Source: Lachnospiraceae bacterium (GTDB taxonomy: Bacteria > Bacillota > Clostridia > Lachnospirales > Lachnospiraceae). Taken from it: a stretch of DNA of 64,000 nt. Below the pieces are notes generated by a model. The model worked only from the letters and a program-made list of their open reading frames with translations. It was not told the origin of the DNA and searched no databases. The translations under genes and the position numbers were made by a program. This document shows, piece by piece, positions 1 through 8,532 of the stretch (its first letter is position 1; each line of letters begins with the position of its first letter). The stretch spans positions 47,553 to 111,552 of the forward strand of contig JAAUZH010000007.1 in NCBI GenBank assembly GCA_014804675.1, read 5' to 3'.

Positions 1-21
1 CTTGGAAGCCACCGTTCTCCT

Positions 22-1002
22 TTACTTCCCATAAGCCCAGATTTTCTTAACCTGATCCTTTATTTCTTCAAAAGTCCACTCTTTTCTGCTTCTTGCCACG
101 CAGTTCGGATCATTTATCTGAAACCCGCTATCACCATAACCATAAATGACAATGAAATGACCAGACACCGTAAAATCACCCTGCCCCATAGCACATATCA
201 ATACTTTTCCTTTATCCAGCTCCGCTTTTATGGAACGTTCTGTCATTCTGGGTTCTGTAGCCTTGATACCATATATTTCAGGAAAATCCTCCATCAGTCC
301 CCATGCGGTGCCTGTTCCACTTACATAGTAGTCGTTCTCCATAGAATAGGCTGCTATCCTGTCAGGCGTGAGCGTTTCATCCCTTGTCAGGTAATACAAA
401 ATCATTGACAGACAGGTGGGGCCGCATCCTGCAAGCCCGATGCAGCTGTCCCCGCCATATAGCTCATATCCCCAACGTGAGTCCCATTGGAGCAGCAGTG
501 GGCATTCCTGCTCCTTTTCCAATTCTGTTAGACCGCCTGCCGCATATTTGTTATCTCTCAAATAGCCCGCCACAAAATCTGCCATCTCCGGGTTATTTGC
601 CAAGGCTGTCAGCATAGCCTCCGGATATTGTGAGCTGCTCCTGCTGATTGCCGCAATTTCCGGGTTCTCTTTCCCTAATTCCTCCAATCTTTGGATAGTT
701 TCTGACCGGGTACGCTGTACTGGTTTTTCCACATTCATTATAGCAATACTGCTGACATAATCTGTTTCCTCCTTCGGGTAGGTTTTCACAGACGTTTCAA
801 TCCTTCCATATTCCAACACTTCTATCCGCTTCAGTGCAGTCCGCATTTCTTCCAGTTCTGCCTTTATATCTCTGATGTGGAACACAAGTACAGCGATAAC
901 AGCCACCATTGCAGGGAGAAGCAGCCTGCTTCCTGTCTGTTCTTTTTTTCTGTAACCCACCCGCCTTTCCCTCATCCTAATATTTCTATTGCTATTCTTC
1001 AT
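22..1002 (-). CDS. membrane-anchored C39-like cysteine peptidase
   Basis: This 326-residue protein has a basic cytoplasmic N terminus, one membrane helix at about residues 28-45, a helical linker, and a C-terminal papain-like C39-family domain. The catalytic Cys is 193 in AGCGPTC, the His is 282 in SGHFIVIYGYG, and Asn297/Asp298 in QINDPN completes the usual site. The domain therefore probably sits outside the membrane. It is the last gene of the ABC exporter operon reading from 5063 downwards, 56 bp after the second permease, so it may trim a peptide handled by that exporter. A GGAG ribosome binding site lies 9 nt before the ATG. The family call rests on motifs; the substrate is unknown. C39 domains of this free-standing type also occur in cell-wall or toxin proteins. 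Confidence 0.8.
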   Translation of the reverse strand: MKNSNRNIRMRERRVGYRKKEQTGSRLLLPAMVAVIAVLVFHIRDIKAELEEMRTALKRIEVLEYGRIETSVKTYPKEETDYVSSIAIMNVEKPVQRTRSETIQRLEELGKENPEIAAISRSSSQYPEAMLTALANNPEMADFVAGYLRDNKYAAGGLTELEKEQECPLLLQWDSRWGYELYGGDSCIGLAGCGPTCLSMILYYLTRDETLTPDRIAAYSMENDYYVSGTGTAWGLMEDFPEIYGIKATEPRMTERSIKAELDKGKVLICAMGQGDFTVSGHFIVIYGYGDSGFQINDPNCVARSRKEWTFEEIKDQVKKIWAYGK

Positions 1003-1058
1003 CCTAAGTTTCTCCCATAAAATAACTCATTTCCGATTCTCAAAACTCGCTCATAGCG

Positions 1059-2222
1059 TTAATACAGACCTCTTTTCCTTTTTACCTTTTCCCATCCTAT
1101 CGTTGCCGCCAACAAAATTCCTGACACCAAAACTGACACCAAAATACTCCATTTCATACAAGACAGGCTGCTTCCAAACACCCTGTATATCTCGTTACCT
1201 ACATAATAGTGAGAAAAAGAAGTCATTCGCAACGGCATGAAATTGGCAAAATAGTGGTTGACCGGCCAGAGATACATTTGCTCAAAAAGCAGTAATAGAA
1301 TCCAAAAAAACACAAATATCACCGCACTTGTCATGATCTTCTCCATGATAACCGTCACAAGAAGCAGGAAAGAAACAGCAAACAACAGTGCAGCCAAACC
1401 AACCATTACATTAAGTGAAAACTGTTGGAGGTTCGTAATATTATAAAGGGAGAAGAATGTATTTACGTTGCTCTGGATACACTGATTCCACCCTTTCAAT
1501 CCGAAAGGCACGATTTTTATCACGAAATGCAAAAAGATACCTAGCAAATAAAGAAAAACCCCTATTATATATGCCGCTAGGACTCTGGCATGATCCAGCG
1601 GCGTTTTCCCATATTTTGTTGAACGGTACAGCTCTGTCATATTGCTTTTGGAATCAATACCGAAAAGCGGAAGCAACAGGACAGAAATCAGAATCAGCAG
1701 CACTGGCACAAAAACATTCATGCCATCATTCAGAACTTTCCATCCTTCCGCATAACCAAATTGAATCTCAGAAATCTGCCCTGCGTTCTGCATGAACTGC
1801 TCTATTTCCTCTTGGGTATAATGGATCACCTGACTTTCCTCCAGCATCGCCCGGATATTGGATAAGCGCCTTGGATAAAAATTGCTGATATCTTCATCAG
1901 ACAAATCCTGAACGGATTTTCCGCCATAATTAGCTGCAACAAGTCCTACCAGATTTCTTTCATCCACATAGGTAAATTCCCCCTCATGCTGCCGCATTAG
2001 ATTCAAAAACTCCTTGTCTATCTGTGTCTTTTGCCGATCTGCTTTTGCATGGGACAGATTTTCATGCCATGTCACTGCAATCCCTGCCACCCCTGGCACT
2101 TCATAGCTCCTCAATATGGAATAGACGCTATATGCGGAGAATAACGCAACGATTGCCAAAAACACCAGAAAAACCCTTATACTCAATATTCTTTTTCTTT
2201 CTATTTTAATGATTTCTAACAT
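1059..2222 (-). CDS. ABC-2 type transporter permease
   Basis: About 387 residues with one N-terminal helix, a large extracytoplasmic segment of about 130 residues, and then five to six hydrophobic helices, a layout typical of ABC-2 export permeases. The start is set at the ATG at 2222 (protein beginning MLEIIKIERKR), which has GAGGT just upstream; an in-frame start 30 nt earlier lacks a good site. It follows the sister permease by about 37 bp and belongs to the exporter operon with the ATPase at 4182-5063. The two permeases share topology but are different in sequence, suggesting a heterodimeric channel. Substrate not visible. Confidence 0.8.
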   Translation of the reverse strand: MLEIIKIERKRILSIRVFLVFLAIVALFSAYSVYSILRSYEVPGVAGIAVTWHENLSHAKADRQKTQIDKEFLNLMRQHEGEFTYVDERNLVGLVAANYGGKSVQDLSDEDISNFYPRRLSNIRAMLEESQVIHYTQEEIEQFMQNAGQISEIQFGYAEGWKVLNDGMNVFVPVLLILISVLLLPLFGIDSKSNMTELYRSTKYGKTPLDHARVLAAYIIGVFLYLLGIFLHFVIKIVPFGLKGWNQCIQSNVNTFFSLYNITNLQQFSLNVMVGLAALLFAVSFLLLVTVIMEKIMTSAVIFVFFWILLLLFEQMYLWPVNHYFANFMPLRMTSFSHYYVGNEIYRVFGSSLSCMKWSILVSVLVSGILLAATIGWEKVKRKRGLY

Positions 2223-2259
2223 TTCTACCTCATTTCCGTACCTCTCTTGCATACAAAAC

Positions 2260-3480
2260 CTAGTTTATATAGTATTTTTTATACGATAGCCGCATTATCA
2301 GCCAAAGAACAGCTACATATACAATGCTCAGGATGAGAACAACAACAAAATAGGGAATGATCGCTGTGCCAACAAACAGGAAATTATAAGCTGACTCGCT
2401 TCCTCCAAATCTTATGGGATTCAGTAGCTTTATCTGGCTGTATGTGTCTGTTCCCTTTCTTAACAACAGAACAGCGGCAATACCTGCCACTACAGCAGCT
2501 TTGGAGTTCTTTATCTTCATGGACAGCAACATCACAATATTGGCAATGACCAGGGCGCCTGCCAGCCCGCCAAAGAAGATAAGCAACAGCCCCGTTCCAA
2601 TACTGATATTAAAGATACAGTCAAACCAGAATGTCTGTGCAGAGGCACCAAGCCCATGCAGGCTGCCTATCACTCCATGAACCACCATAAGCACACCGAC
2701 ATAAATCAAATATGCTGTCAGAGTAAACAGATTTCCCGCTATCCATCTTGCTTTCATATCCTTTTTTCTTCCATGCTTAGAGGACAGCGCCAGTTCGTCA
2801 ATGCCATTCATACTGTCCTTTGCATACACTGAAGCCAGGCAAAATGCCAAAATGATGAAAAACACAGAATACTCCATTCCAAAATAGCTGTTTAAATTAG
2901 CAAGCCCTGTATGATACGCAACCTTAAAAGGAGTTTTTAAGTGATCGACCTTGTTCTGCAATGCCTCAATCTGGGATTGTGAATACTGATACACTCCGTT
3001 TTCTTTATTCACATACAATTGCTGCTCTATGATAGCATCCTTAAATTTCTGGTAAAAACTCTCCTCTGAATTTAAGAACTCATAATCCAGCCCTATCATA
3101 TCGTTTCCATTCGACATATAAAGACTATAATATGCATAATTGATCACATAGTTTGGGATGATATATTTTGTCATCCCGCCTGTGCCCAAAAAGCCCCGGT
3201 TATTATCCAAAAATTTCTTTTCAGGACTGGAATTATATTCATCTATGAGATTTTGGATATATTCTCCATTCATTACCCCCTCCAAATCTTCCGATGCCTC
3301 TTTTAATGCCCTGAAAGCCGACAATCCGGTAACAATATCCCCATTCTTATTAAGCGCCCTCTGCTGGATATTCAGCGTGACCACAGAAAAAAGAATGGTA
3401 AGGATGCTTAATGCAGCAATAGAAACAATGGATACTCCATTCCACAATTTCTTATACTCCAACTTGATTAAATCCTTCAA
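2260..3480 (-). CDS. ABC-2 type transporter permease
   Basis: A 406-residue membrane protein: one helix near residues 15-35, an extracytoplasmic loop of about 170 residues, then a block of about five helices. This is the ABC-2 permease plan and pairs with the adjacent 387-residue permease. It starts 14 bp after the lipoprotein gene stops, so the operon is tightly packed. The C-terminal helices end in a short basic tail. The family is inferred from topology and from the ATPase two genes upstream; no substrate-specific motif was seen. Confidence 0.8.
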   Translation of the reverse strand: MKDLIKLEYKKLWNGVSIVSIAALSILTILFSVVTLNIQQRALNKNGDIVTGLSAFRALKEASEDLEGVMNGEYIQNLIDEYNSSPEKKFLDNNRGFLGTGGMTKYIIPNYVINYAYYSLYMSNGNDMIGLDYEFLNSEESFYQKFKDAIIEQQLYVNKENGVYQYSQSQIEALQNKVDHLKTPFKVAYHTGLANLNSYFGMEYSVFFIILAFCLASVYAKDSMNGIDELALSSKHGRKKDMKARWIAGNLFTLTAYLIYVGVLMVVHGVIGSLHGLGASAQTFWFDCIFNISIGTGLLLIFFGGLAGALVIANIVMLLSMKIKNSKAAVVAGIAAVLLLRKGTDTYSQIKLLNPIRFGGSESAYNFLFVGTAIIPYFVVVLILSIVYVAVLWLIMRLSYKKYYIN

Positions 3481-3494
3481 TTTTCATCCCTCCA

Positions 3495-4178
3495 TTATTC
3501 CATATATGAACTGCCGTGATGCATGACTTTCCATGCACTGCCTTTTTCTTCCCTTACAAGAATCAGATACTGCCATGTTCCGTTATCACAATACTCAACC
3601 ACATAGATATTTTCCGGATCATACCCGTTTGCGACACCTTTATCCTCTGCAGAATAAATTGCCCATATCCTCGGATCAACGCAATGGTATGTAGTATTCC
3701 TTGTCTCCACGGAAATTCCAAGAGTATCCTCCACATAGCTATTGGCTGCGCCGTATGCTTCAGCTATTTCTCTCGAATCAAATGTCTCTAAAATACTTGC
3801 ATCGTATGAAATGCCATACTCCTCCTCACTCACTGAACCACCCATCGTCACCCCATTTCCCAGTGAGGTAGGTTTCGCATTCTCCCTTGCTTCACGGTAC
3901 GCTGCAAGTTTTTCTTCCAATTTTTCATCACTTTCCGGTGCCACCTGTTCCTGCACTTCTTGTGCGTCTATTACGTTCTGTGTTTCTGTTTTCTGTTGCG
4001 TTTCTATTTCGTCCTGTTTTTCTATATCACCGTTGTCCCACTCTATGTTCTCTGTAAAAGGAATTGGCTCTACCTGTTGTATATTATTAGTTGCATTATC
4101 ATCTCTGTTTCCACAGGCAGTCAGTCCTATAACCATCACACATGCAATTGCTGCAATAAATCTCTTTTTATTTCTCAT
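3495..4178 (-). CDS. hypothetical lipoprotein of the ABC exporter operon
   Basis: A 227-residue lipoprotein: basic N terminus, hydrophobic stretch and lipobox IGLTAC with Cys22 as lipidation site. A Gln/Glu-rich linker (about residues 40-95) leads to a C-terminal domain of about 110 residues that I do not recognise. The gene sits between ATPase and permeases, 3 bp downstream of the ATPase stop, so it is almost certainly co-translated with the transporter and probably acts on the outer face of the membrane, as a substrate-binding or immunity-type lipoprotein. That role is inference from position only. Confidence 0.75.
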   Translation of the reverse strand: MRNKKRFIAAIACVMVIGLTACGNRDDNATNNIQQVEPIPFTENIEWDNGDIEKQDEIETQQKTETQNVIDAQEVQEQVAPESDEKLEEKLAAYREARENAKPTSLGNGVTMGGSVSEEEYGISYDASILETFDSREIAEAYGAANSYVEDTLGISVETRNTTYHCVDPRIWAIYSAEDKGVANGYDPENIYVVEYCDNGTWQYLILVREEKGSAWKVMHHGSSYME

Positions 4179-4181
4179 CTC

Positions 4182-5063
4182 TTACTCCTCGCTTTCATTC
4201 ATGATACCGCCAGTAAAAATATAATAATCTTCCAGTGTGGGCTCTACCTGCTGATTTTCTACATCAGGATACCTTTCTCCCACGAACCGAACCTGCACTT
4301 CCTTACCCATCTGCTTTAGATGTATGACAGACCGCTCTTCTCGGAGCCTCTGGTATGTTTCTTGATTTATTACAGTTTCCCAGACCTGTCCTTTCACTGT
4401 CTGCACCAGATCGTCCACATTTCCGTTCTCCAGAACCTCCCCTTTCTTCATAACCACAAGTTCGTTTGCAATCGCCTCAATATCTGACACGATATGGGTG
4501 GACAGCAGCACGATTTTGTCCTTGCCCATATCACTGATTATGTTTGAAAAACGAATGCGCTCTTTCGGGTCAAGTCCTGCTGTCGGTTCATCCAGTATTA
4601 AGATCTCAGGTTCATTGATAATCGCCTGTGCAATTCCAATCCTGCGTTTCATGCCACCTGAAAAAGTCTTAACCTTTTTTTCTGCAACATCTGACAGGTT
4701 TACAAACTCAAGCACTTCATTTATTCTGCGTTTCAATTTTTCTTTCGATACCCCTTTTAAGACACCCATATATTCCAGAAAGTCCCTTGCCGTAAATCCG
4801 GGATATACACTGTAGTTCTGCGGCATATATCCTATCAAGCTGCGATATCCTTCATCCATTGAAAAAATGTTCTTTCCGTCATAATATATTTCCCCTTTTT
4901 TGGGAAAATCTACGGTAGCCATCATCCTCATAAGCGTACTCTTACCCGCCCCATTTTCGCCTAACAAACCATAAGTCCCCTTATGCAATGTGAAGCTGAC
5001 ATCCCTTAATGCCTCCTTTCTTCTGTTATAGGCTTTGCATATGTGCTCTACCTGTAATTTCAT
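4182..5063 (-). CDS. ABC transporter ATP-binding protein
   Basis: A 293-residue ATPase of the ABC-2 export class: Walker A GENGAGKST at residues 35-43, Q-loop around 82, signature FSGGMKRR near 134-141, and Walker B ILILDEP near 155-161, followed by a C-terminal extension of about 80 residues. It is the first gene of the exporter operon (ATPase, lipoprotein, two permeases, C39 peptidase). Two copies of a 22-bp repeat lie about 130-180 bp upstream, and the same element precedes the response regulator gene at 8141, so this operon is probably the main target of that two-component system. Confidence 0.9.
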   Translation of the reverse strand: MKLQVEHICKAYNRRKEALRDVSFTLHKGTYGLLGENGAGKSTLMRMMATVDFPKKGEIYYDGKNIFSMDEGYRSLIGYMPQNYSVYPGFTARDFLEYMGVLKGVSKEKLKRRINEVLEFVNLSDVAEKKVKTFSGGMKRRIGIAQAIINEPEILILDEPTAGLDPKERIRFSNIISDMGKDKIVLLSTHIVSDIEAIANELVVMKKGEVLENGNVDDLVQTVKGQVWETVINQETYQRLREERSVIHLKQMGKEVQVRFVGERYPDVENQQVEPTLEDYYIFTGGIMNESEE

Positions 5064-5137
5064 CCTCTTTCCTCCAATCAGCCATATTTACCATAAGGCA
5101 GTCGCCATACCCCGGCAGATTTCCTTATGTATTTGCT

Positions 5138-5184
5138 AAAAAAACACTCAAGCAGAATATACTTATATTCTACCTGAGTGTTTC
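5138..5184 (-). terminator. intrinsic terminator or attenuator before the ABC operon
   Basis: An imperfect hairpin (arms 5142-5161 and 5164-5183, two mismatches) is followed on the minus strand by a run of seven T. It would end transcription of the PepSY-like gene that stops at 5271. Because the 22-bp regulatory repeats lie upstream of it, it might instead lie inside the leader of the ABC operon; a possible TATAAG -10 box lies within the stem. Confidence 0.7.
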
Positions 5185-5189
5185 GTTTT

Positions 5190-5244
5190 ACTTTTGGTAA
5201 AGTTGTGTCATAGATGTAAAATATTTTCGGTAAAGTTGTGTTAT
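5190..5244 (-). promoter_or_regulatory. tandem response-regulator binding sites (two 22-bp repeats)
   Basis: Two copies of a 22-bp element, 5190-5211 and 5223-5244, whose conserved cores are AGTTGTGTCAT and AGTTGTGTTAT, each preceded by a weaker 11-bp half site (ACTTTTGGTAA and ATTTTCGGTAA). They are spaced 33 bp apart, so they lie on the same helix face. A third copy (8177-8198) precedes the response regulator gene. The 11-bp half-site spacing is typical of OmpR-family DNA binding. Function is inferred. Confidence 0.6.
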
Positions 5245-5270
5245 GAGGCAAATTATTTCTAAATACAATG

Positions 5271-6098
5271 TCAGAACACTTTGCTCACGGTTAGGGCATA
5301 GATAATTCTTACTTTTTCGTTATGAAACATTTCATTATTGCCTATGAATTCTTTTCCATTGTAGACTTGGGCATTTTGAAATTTCACCTCTGCAAATATA
5401 TGACTGTCATCAATCTTTAACATAGCTTGTGTTCCTTCCTGATTTTTTGTTATATCTGTATTGCTGACCTGCAATCCGGATAGTTCCACAAAATGTTCTA
5501 ATTTCTCATATGGTATTTCCTCTGGCATATCTTCATATAAGGTGATGTCCGCATTACAGACTTTTCCAGTAACTGCGTTAATGTATAAAATCGCATACAT
5601 AGACGAATCAGAGAATTGCACAGTCCAAAAACTATAATATGGTTCTGACTGTACTCCCACAGACACTTTTTGCATTGCAATACCAAGCGTTGCGGATACG
5701 GAATATGCCTCTGTTTCCTCCAGTCTGTTTTCTCCAATTTCCATTTCCACAAGCCATTTTCTTCCTTCTATTATGGCTTCTTCCATAGAAATCTGTCCAT
5801 TTACAGGATTATGAACGGTTACTCCTGTGCGTTTATTCCAACAGCTTAGTATCTCCTCCACCTGTTCGGTTGTAAGAACATATCCTATACTGTCAGATTC
5901 TTCATCCGTTTTCCCGTCCTCCCCGCTTTCCTGCCCCTGCCATGACCGAACGGGTGCCTCTACTACAGCCCTGCCTCTTTCCGTTAATAACTGTCTTTCC
6001 TTTTCCCGCATGATAAAGTTCATGCCAGCCATACTGCCAAAGGCAAACACAAGCGCGAGAAACAAAGTAAGGATTGTATATTTGTATGATTTATTCAT
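5271..6098 (-). CDS. PepSY-like membrane-anchored protein of the two-component operon
   Basis: About 275 residues: one N-terminal helix (about residues 8-28) and an extracytoplasmic domain with a stretch near residues 175-200 (FSDSSMYAILYINAVTGKV) resembling PepSY-type domains. The chosen start (protein MNKSYKYT) overlaps the kinase stop by 8 nt and lies 9 nt after AGGAGG; an in-frame ATG 6 nt earlier would be only 3 nt from the site. Overlap with the kinase implies coupled translation and a role in sensing or in modulating the kinase. Not a recognised named family beyond that. Confidence 0.65.
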   Translation of the reverse strand: MNKSYKYTILTLFLALVFAFGSMAGMNFIMREKERQLLTERGRAVVEAPVRSWQGQESGEDGKTDEESDSIGYVLTTEQVEEILSCWNKRTGVTVHNPVNGQISMEEAIIEGRKWLVEMEIGENRLEETEAYSVSATLGIAMQKVSVGVQSEPYYSFWTVQFSDSSMYAILYINAVTGKVCNADITLYEDMPEEIPYEKLEHFVELSGLQVSNTDITKNQEGTQAMLKIDDSHIFAEVKFQNAQVYNGKEFIGNNEMFHNEKVRIIYALTVSKVF

Positions 6099-7485
6099 TC
6101 CCATAGTCCTCCTGTAAACGGAATGTAACACTGATCACAGTTCCTGCCTTTCCATCGCTTTCTATCTCCAACTTCGCCCTATGTATCTCCACAATTTTTG
6201 ACACCAGAGCCATTCCTATCCCCGCCCCATGCTGTTTCCTTGACCGAGACTTATCCACCATATAAAATGCCTCCGTGATCCGCCCCAGCTCCTCTGGTGG
6301 AATTCCTTTCCCATTATCTTTAATCCTAATCTGGTAAGTGTTCTTTCCCTGCTTCCCTTCTATCCAGATATCCTTGCAGTCTGCTTTCAAAGCATTATCC
6401 GCCAGATTCAATATCATTGTCTTGAAAAGGTCATAATCTACCCGGATCATTCCTTCCCCTATCTCCATATGCAGGGCTGCCCCATACTTCCTGCATACAG
6501 GCTCTATGCCCTGTTCCAGATTTTCAAACATTTCCCTGACAGACATCTTCTCTAAAATGAAGTCCTGCTTGTCCAGCACAAATAAGTCCATCAGCTTCAA
6601 GGACAAAGCCTCAAGTCTCATGCCTTCCTTCAGTATATACCCGGCAGCACTTTTTACTTCTTCCCTCGGAAGATTCCGCTGGTAAAGCATATCCGCATAC
6701 CCAATCACGGATGTCAGAGGCGTTTTCAGTTCATGGGCAAAATTCGCAGCAAAATCTTCTTTCTGTTTTGCCACATTAGACAGCTCACCAATTTTATCCT
6801 CTACCTGCTGCGCCATCTCATTAAAATCGGATGCCAGTTCACTGATCTCATCCTTTCCCTTGGTGCTGATTCTTTCGGAATATTCTCCTCCCGCAATCCT
6901 TCTTGTCGCTTTTGCCACTTTATTTAAGGATGCTGTAATCAATTTCGTCAGCAGAAATACCAACAGAAAACTGATGCAGAGGATAGCCATGTATATTTTC
7001 TGGAAATAGGCAATCGTGCTTTTCTGGACATTTATCACAGAACTGATATCTGTCTGCGTAATAAGGTACATACTATTTTCACCTTGGCTGACATAATCAC
7101 ATACAAAAATATAGTGTTCCCCATCTTTTTCATAAATTTGGAAAGATATCCTGTCATCCTCCCCTTCGTCAAAATCAGGCTCCTCCGGAAGTGTTGACAT
7201 ATTTGAAAAAATATACTTTCCATCTGTACCATATACAGCAACTGGAACGGTAAAATTCCTTGAAACGTCTGAGAAATCCGCTTCATTCTCTTCAAAGAAC
7301 TCCGGATTGGAATACAGGATAGACTGCAGGATATACCTATTATATTGAAAATCTTGAAAGGCAAATTTCTTTTCCTGGCTGATTGCATTTCCATAAGTAT
7401 AATTTATCAAAAAATATCCCGCCACTTGAAAAGTAATGCTGAATATGGCTACAAAGCATAGAAAGATTTTATGAAACAGCCTCAT
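6091..7485 (-). CDS. sensor histidine kinase (OmpR/EnvZ class)
   Basis: A 464-residue membrane kinase: helix at about 7-29, extracytoplasmic sensor domain to about 160, second helix near 164-184, HAMP linker, HisKA box with phospho-accepting His251 in NFAHELKTPLTS, and an HATPase domain with GKGIPPEELG and a final GAGIGMALV box. It overlaps the response regulator by 4 nt at its start and the PepSY-like gene at its end. It should phosphorylate the neighbouring regulator in response to an extracellular signal, plausibly a peptide or envelope stress given the linked exporter; the signal is not visible. Confidence 0.93.
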   Translation of the reverse strand: MRLFHKIFLCFVAIFSITFQVAGYFLINYTYGNAISQEKKFAFQDFQYNRYILQSILYSNPEFFEENEADFSDVSRNFTVPVAVYGTDGKYIFSNMSTLPEEPDFDEGEDDRISFQIYEKDGEHYIFVCDYVSQGENSMYLITQTDISSVINVQKSTIAYFQKIYMAILCISFLLVFLLTKLITASLNKVAKATRRIAGGEYSERISTKGKDEISELASDFNEMAQQVEDKIGELSNVAKQKEDFAANFAHELKTPLTSVIGYADMLYQRNLPREEVKSAAGYILKEGMRLEALSLKLMDLFVLDKQDFILEKMSVREMFENLEQGIEPVCRKYGAALHMEIGEGMIRVDYDLFKTMILNLADNALKADCKDIWIEGKQGKNTYQIRIKDNGKGIPPEELGRITEAFYMVDKSRSRKQHGAGIGMALVSKIVEIHRAKLEIESDGKAGTVISVTFRLQEDYGNE

Positions 7486-8141
7486 TCTCCATCCTCCAAC
7501 CGATACCCTATCCGAAATACAGTTTTAATATAATTATCCCAGTTCAGTTTCCTTCTGAGCCGCTGGATATGGGAATCCAGTGTGCGGGTATCTCCCACAT
7601 ATGGTTCACCCCACACCTTCTCATATAACTTTTCCCGGTACAATGCTACGTTTTTGTTCTGGATCAACTCCACCAACAAATCAAATTCCTTCACTGTCAG
7701 ATCTACCGGATTTCCTCTCTTACTGACTATTCGAGAAACCATATCAATCTCTACATCTGCAAAAGCCAGCTTATTATTTATCTTGCCATATCTTCTAAGC
7801 AGAGCTTCCACACGAGCCATCAACTCCCCTACCTGAAAAGGTTTAGTAATATAGTCATCCGCACCGAGCTTTAATCCCTTAATACGGTCATCAACATCGC
7901 CCTTTGCAGTCAGAAAAATAACTGGCGTTCCCATTGGTTTTACATATTCTAATAGTTCGTATCCGTTGATTTCTGGCAGCATTATGTCCAACAAGATTAA
8001 ATCAAACATTTCTTTTTCAATATAATCTGCTCCCATTTTTCCATCATAAGCACAAATACAATGATACCCCTCTACTACTAAATTAACCTTAATTAAATTA
8101 GCTATTGATTCCTCATCCTCAACTATCAATATTCTTTGCAT
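7482..8141 (-). CDS. OmpR-family response regulator
   Basis: A 219-residue regulator with receiver domain (acidic pocket VEDEE, phospho-acceptor Asp52 in LLDIMLPE, conserved T and K further on) and a C-terminal winged-helix DNA-binding domain with TVKEFDLL and DTRTLDSHIQRLRRK. It is the first gene of the operon with the kinase. A promoter with TATAAT at 8165-8170 has the 22-bp repeat (8177-8198) across its -35 position, so autoregulation is likely. Confidence 0.95.
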   Translation of the reverse strand: MQRILIVEDEESIANLIKVNLVVEGYHCICAYDGKMGADYIEKEMFDLILLDIMLPEINGYELLEYVKPMGTPVIFLTAKGDVDDRIKGLKLGADDYITKPFQVGELMARVEALLRRYGKINNKLAFADVEIDMVSRIVSKRGNPVDLTVKEFDLLVELIQNKNVALYREKLYEKVWGEPYVGDTRTLDSHIQRLRRKLNWDNYIKTVFRIGYRLEDGE

Positions 8142-8164
8142 CTATATATCCCTCCATTTTAACT

Positions 8165-8198
8165 ATTATATCACACACTTGTGACTTAGTTGTGTCAT
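8165..8198 (-). promoter_or_regulatory. promoter of the two-component operon with overlapping regulator site
   Basis: On the minus strand a TATAAT -10 box (8165-8170) lies 24 nt upstream of the regulator start codon. The -35 region is replaced by two 11-bp half sites, ACTTGTGACTT (8177-8187) and AGTTGTGTCAT (8188-8198), matching the elements at 5190-5244. Confidence 0.6.
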
Positions 8199-8293
8199 GG
8201 AAAGCAAACAATCGGGTAGGCGGCAGATAATTATTTTATCTACCGCTGACGATAATTTTGTTAAATCCCTTTTTATTTCATAACCTAATCCGT

Positions 8294-8380
8294 TATAATT
8301 AATCATGCAAAAACACTTCTTTGTTTGGTTGTTTGTAGTGATTCAATTATAAGAAAGATTCTGTGTTTTTGCATTTTTTG
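8294..8380 (+). ncRNA. candidate small RNA (about 75 nt) in the 391-bp gap
   Basis: The gap between the regulator (8141) and the gene at 8533 holds a TATAAT box at 8294-8299, and about 6 nt downstream a 12-bp perfect inverted repeat starts: ATGCAAAAACAC at 8305-8316 and its complement at 8363-8374, followed by a T-rich run. Transcription from this box would give an RNA starting at the first arm and ending at the second plus U-run, i.e. a self-terminating RNA. No convincing -35 box. A second imperfect hairpin lies near 8221-8246. No coding potential seen. Speculative. Confidence 0.25.
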
Positions 8381-8532
8381 CTATGCAGAAAAAAGGGGAA
8401 ACTCAAAGAAAATTATAGCATTCCACAAATTTGTATGTTAAGATGACAAGTAAGCAATATAGGCATTCTTTTATCAGCGGATTTTATATCTGCTCCATAT
8501 AAGATGAAACCGTCAAGAATGAGGGAATACAA

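Noticed and set aside
8305..8374. 12-bp inverted repeats as an invertible promoter
   Set aside because: Only 46 bp between arms and no recombinase gene nearby; a hairpin RNA explains it better.
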